From NCBI GenBank assembly GCA_028564705.1, contig JAPXFQ010000127.1, positions 1,798,001 through 1,862,000 of the forward strand: a DNA stretch of 64,000 nucleotides. The letters run 5' to 3'. The stretch comes from Apricaphanius iberus. Lineage: Eukaryota; Chordata; Actinopteri; Cyprinodontiformes; Aphaniidae. This document shows positions 62,331 to 64,000 of the stretch, piece after piece (position 1 is the stretch's first letter; every line of letters starts with the position of its first letter). The position numbers and the translations under genes are program-made. Under the pieces are notes generated by a model that worked only from the letters and a program-made list of their open reading frames with translations, ran no database searches and was not told the DNA's origin.

Positions 62331-62379
62331 ATGTACTTCTCTATAGTGGTCCTTGTCCTGACTAAGACTCTGGTCACAG
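62331..62379 (+). CDS. Signal-peptide exon of the next gene (TMEM273 or VSTM4 candidate)
   Basis: ATG at 62331 opens MYFSIVVLVLTKTLVTG, a typical short hydrophobic signal peptide, ending one base into a codon at GTCACAG|GTAAGT, a near-perfect donor. Phase 1 after a signal peptide is the usual layout for secreted or single-pass proteins. In human, TMEM273 and then VSTM4 lie beyond C10orf71, so either is possible. The next exons are not found up to 64000, so the identification stays tentative. The ATG at 62310 is in another frame and stops soon. Confidence 0.4.
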
Positions 62380-64000
62380 GTAAGTTTACTTTGTTTGCAG
62401 CAACAAGCTCAGCAGGAGGGACGAAGGGTGGGGGGAGGTAGGGTGGTAATCAGCGCACACTGCAACACGAAATACAGATTCCTTTGTTTATCCTTAAACA
62501 TAAATAAAATATGTTCACTAAATGTGAAGGGGTCAATATCTGCGTGCCTTTTAAAAGTGTTTGCATGCATCCGAAGTGAATACTGTGTGGTTTAATTACA
62601 GCATGTGTTTGACTTAGGTTTCTCCTGGTCTATGACAACAAATTCAAGACAATCAGAAATTGCATGTATATTTCACACACTTGCAAACTGATAAACATTG
62701 CATGACTTGACCCAGCTAACAAGAGATGAAAATGTTTCCCTCATGAAAAAGCAATTTTGATCGAGCAAAACATTTTAGATTTATGAAAGTTTTTGTTTCT
62801 ATAATAAATCAGAAAATTTGGTTTTACTGGCAGTGGTAAAAAGTTGACAAGACAACTTTTTCCAGCAGCATATTTGAGTAGCATATTTGTATTATCTGGT
62901 AACTTTTTCTGCTTACGATGTTGCATTATATAATGTTGGAGATAACCAGAAGCAGATTCCTAACTGACTCAATAAGAACAACAACAAAAAAGCAGAAGCA
63001 GATGTTCTCAGTTATCCCGCCTGCATGGATCGGGTTTTACTGCACCCAGGATCAATGTTTCGTACCTGTAGCATATCTTTGCATGTCTAATCATACTTTT
63101 TGAATCATAGTCTGTTATGGACACACATGAAAAATTACTCAAGAAACATAAAAGGGTGTCGGGAAAAACAAAACAGCTGTTCAGAATGTATTATTTGTTA
63201 ATTTCACTCTTAAGCCATTCTTGCTTTTTAGCGGTACAGAGGAAATTCCCATCTGGTGATGGAAGACACATAAGCAGAACCAGTCATACTTTATGCTTTC
63301 AATAGCATAAATCCTACAAGCCACTGTGGGTGTGCACAAGCTCAGTTTGTGTAAATGCTACAATTAGGTGTAATTGGCACGAAGTAAATTGTTGTAAAAA
63401 TGAACTCAGACCTTTCTTTGTGGGGCACATTTTCAATTCCAGTAATTTAGTAATTGGAAAAGGCAAGAAAGAGTCACGCAAGCTGAGTTATTCAGTGACT
63501 GACTTGTGGCAAAGGATTATTGTGTTTTTTGGATTGAAATTAATTTATTGACAAAGACTTTAAGAAACGAGACATGTCTCATGCAAGTTTAAAGAAGGTA
63601 CATAGTGAAATTTTTTTTATTTACTTCTTTTAACTCAACTTTAATTAAATTAATCCAGGATTTCTTAAGATCTTTTAAAGTTTTATCTGTGTTATGGGCT
63701 ACTTATTTTGAGATGTAAGTAGAGTACTTTTGTACTCTTTTCAAGTCACTTAATTACACTGTTTTTATTTCTTGTAATTTATTTAAAAGAAAAATCTGTG
63801 ACTATGGTGTGCATTTATATTCAGTCCCCTCTTTATTATGATACTACCAAATAAATTCTCAAATTGAGGCTTGTTAGAAATCATTATTGAACAAACTCAT
63901 GGATAAAGTGGTGAAAGTGGAGAAGTTTGAGGCCAAGTGAAAAAATAAACAAATATTTCCATCCATAAATTTATCACAGAATACTCTTCAAGCCCCATTC
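62380..64000. other. Presumed first intron of the signal-peptide gene
   Basis: AT-rich; no further exon with immunoglobulin-like or transmembrane sequence could be supported. No repeat was named. Confidence 0.35.

Overview
The window is vertebrate nuclear DNA, most likely from a percomorph teleost. It has intron-exon genes with GT/AG junctions, teleost-type Tc1/mariner, hAT and non-LTR retrotransposon debris, and the vertebrate gene neighbourhood ERCC6 - DRGX - C10orf71 (human 10q11). No bacterial, organellar or free-viral signal was seen. All recognised host genes read on the + strand.

1-25,120: seventeen coding exons of ERCC6 (CSB, the SWI2/SNF2 ATPase of transcription-coupled repair). They run from the residues just before the acidic/basic N-terminal segment to the stop codon; the first exons lie left of the window. 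I placed every junction by hand. The 17 exons sum to 3,653 nt, and the frame stays open through all joins (1,216 whole codons plus the stop after the split first codon). The introns are loaded with repeats: a TIR element inside an older dispersed repeat (5.4-6.5 kb), LINE fragments, a 958-bp hAT with 8-bp target duplication, and a Tc1 element carrying a nested 700-bp hAT-like insertion.

25,121-34,526: an intergenic stretch with candidate regulatory DNA, then DRGX, a paired-like homeobox transcription factor of dorsal-root-ganglion and dorsal-horn neurons. It has six coding exons with a split homeobox and a C-terminal OAR motif.

34,527-48,553: a gene-poor region. Its centre is an old Tc1 element (39,794-45,398) interrupted by a young, 4.1-kb LTR retrotransposon on the minus strand (40,260-44,386). 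That element has identical-length 327-bp LTRs with one mismatch seen and a 5-bp target duplication. It has no recognisable protease, reverse transcriptase or integrase. Its interior is a single long open reading region built almost entirely of 30-bp and 42-bp minisatellites. This is the most unusual object in the window.

48,554-59,724: one giant single-exon reading frame of 3,657 codons. It is C10orf71 (CEFIP, a cardiac/skeletal-muscle Z-disc protein) by its N-terminal and C-terminal conserved blocks, and it is enlarged by a trichohyalin-like E/Q/R-rich region. A possible muscle-type promoter and 5' untranslated exon lie near 45.7-46.1 kb.

59,725-64,000: the C10orf71 3' UTR, then a short signal-peptide exon (62,331-62,379) that probably begins the next gene, by synteny TMEM273 or VSTM4.

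The genes share a conserved neighbourhood, not a pathway: DNA repair, sensory-neuron specification and sarcomere biology.
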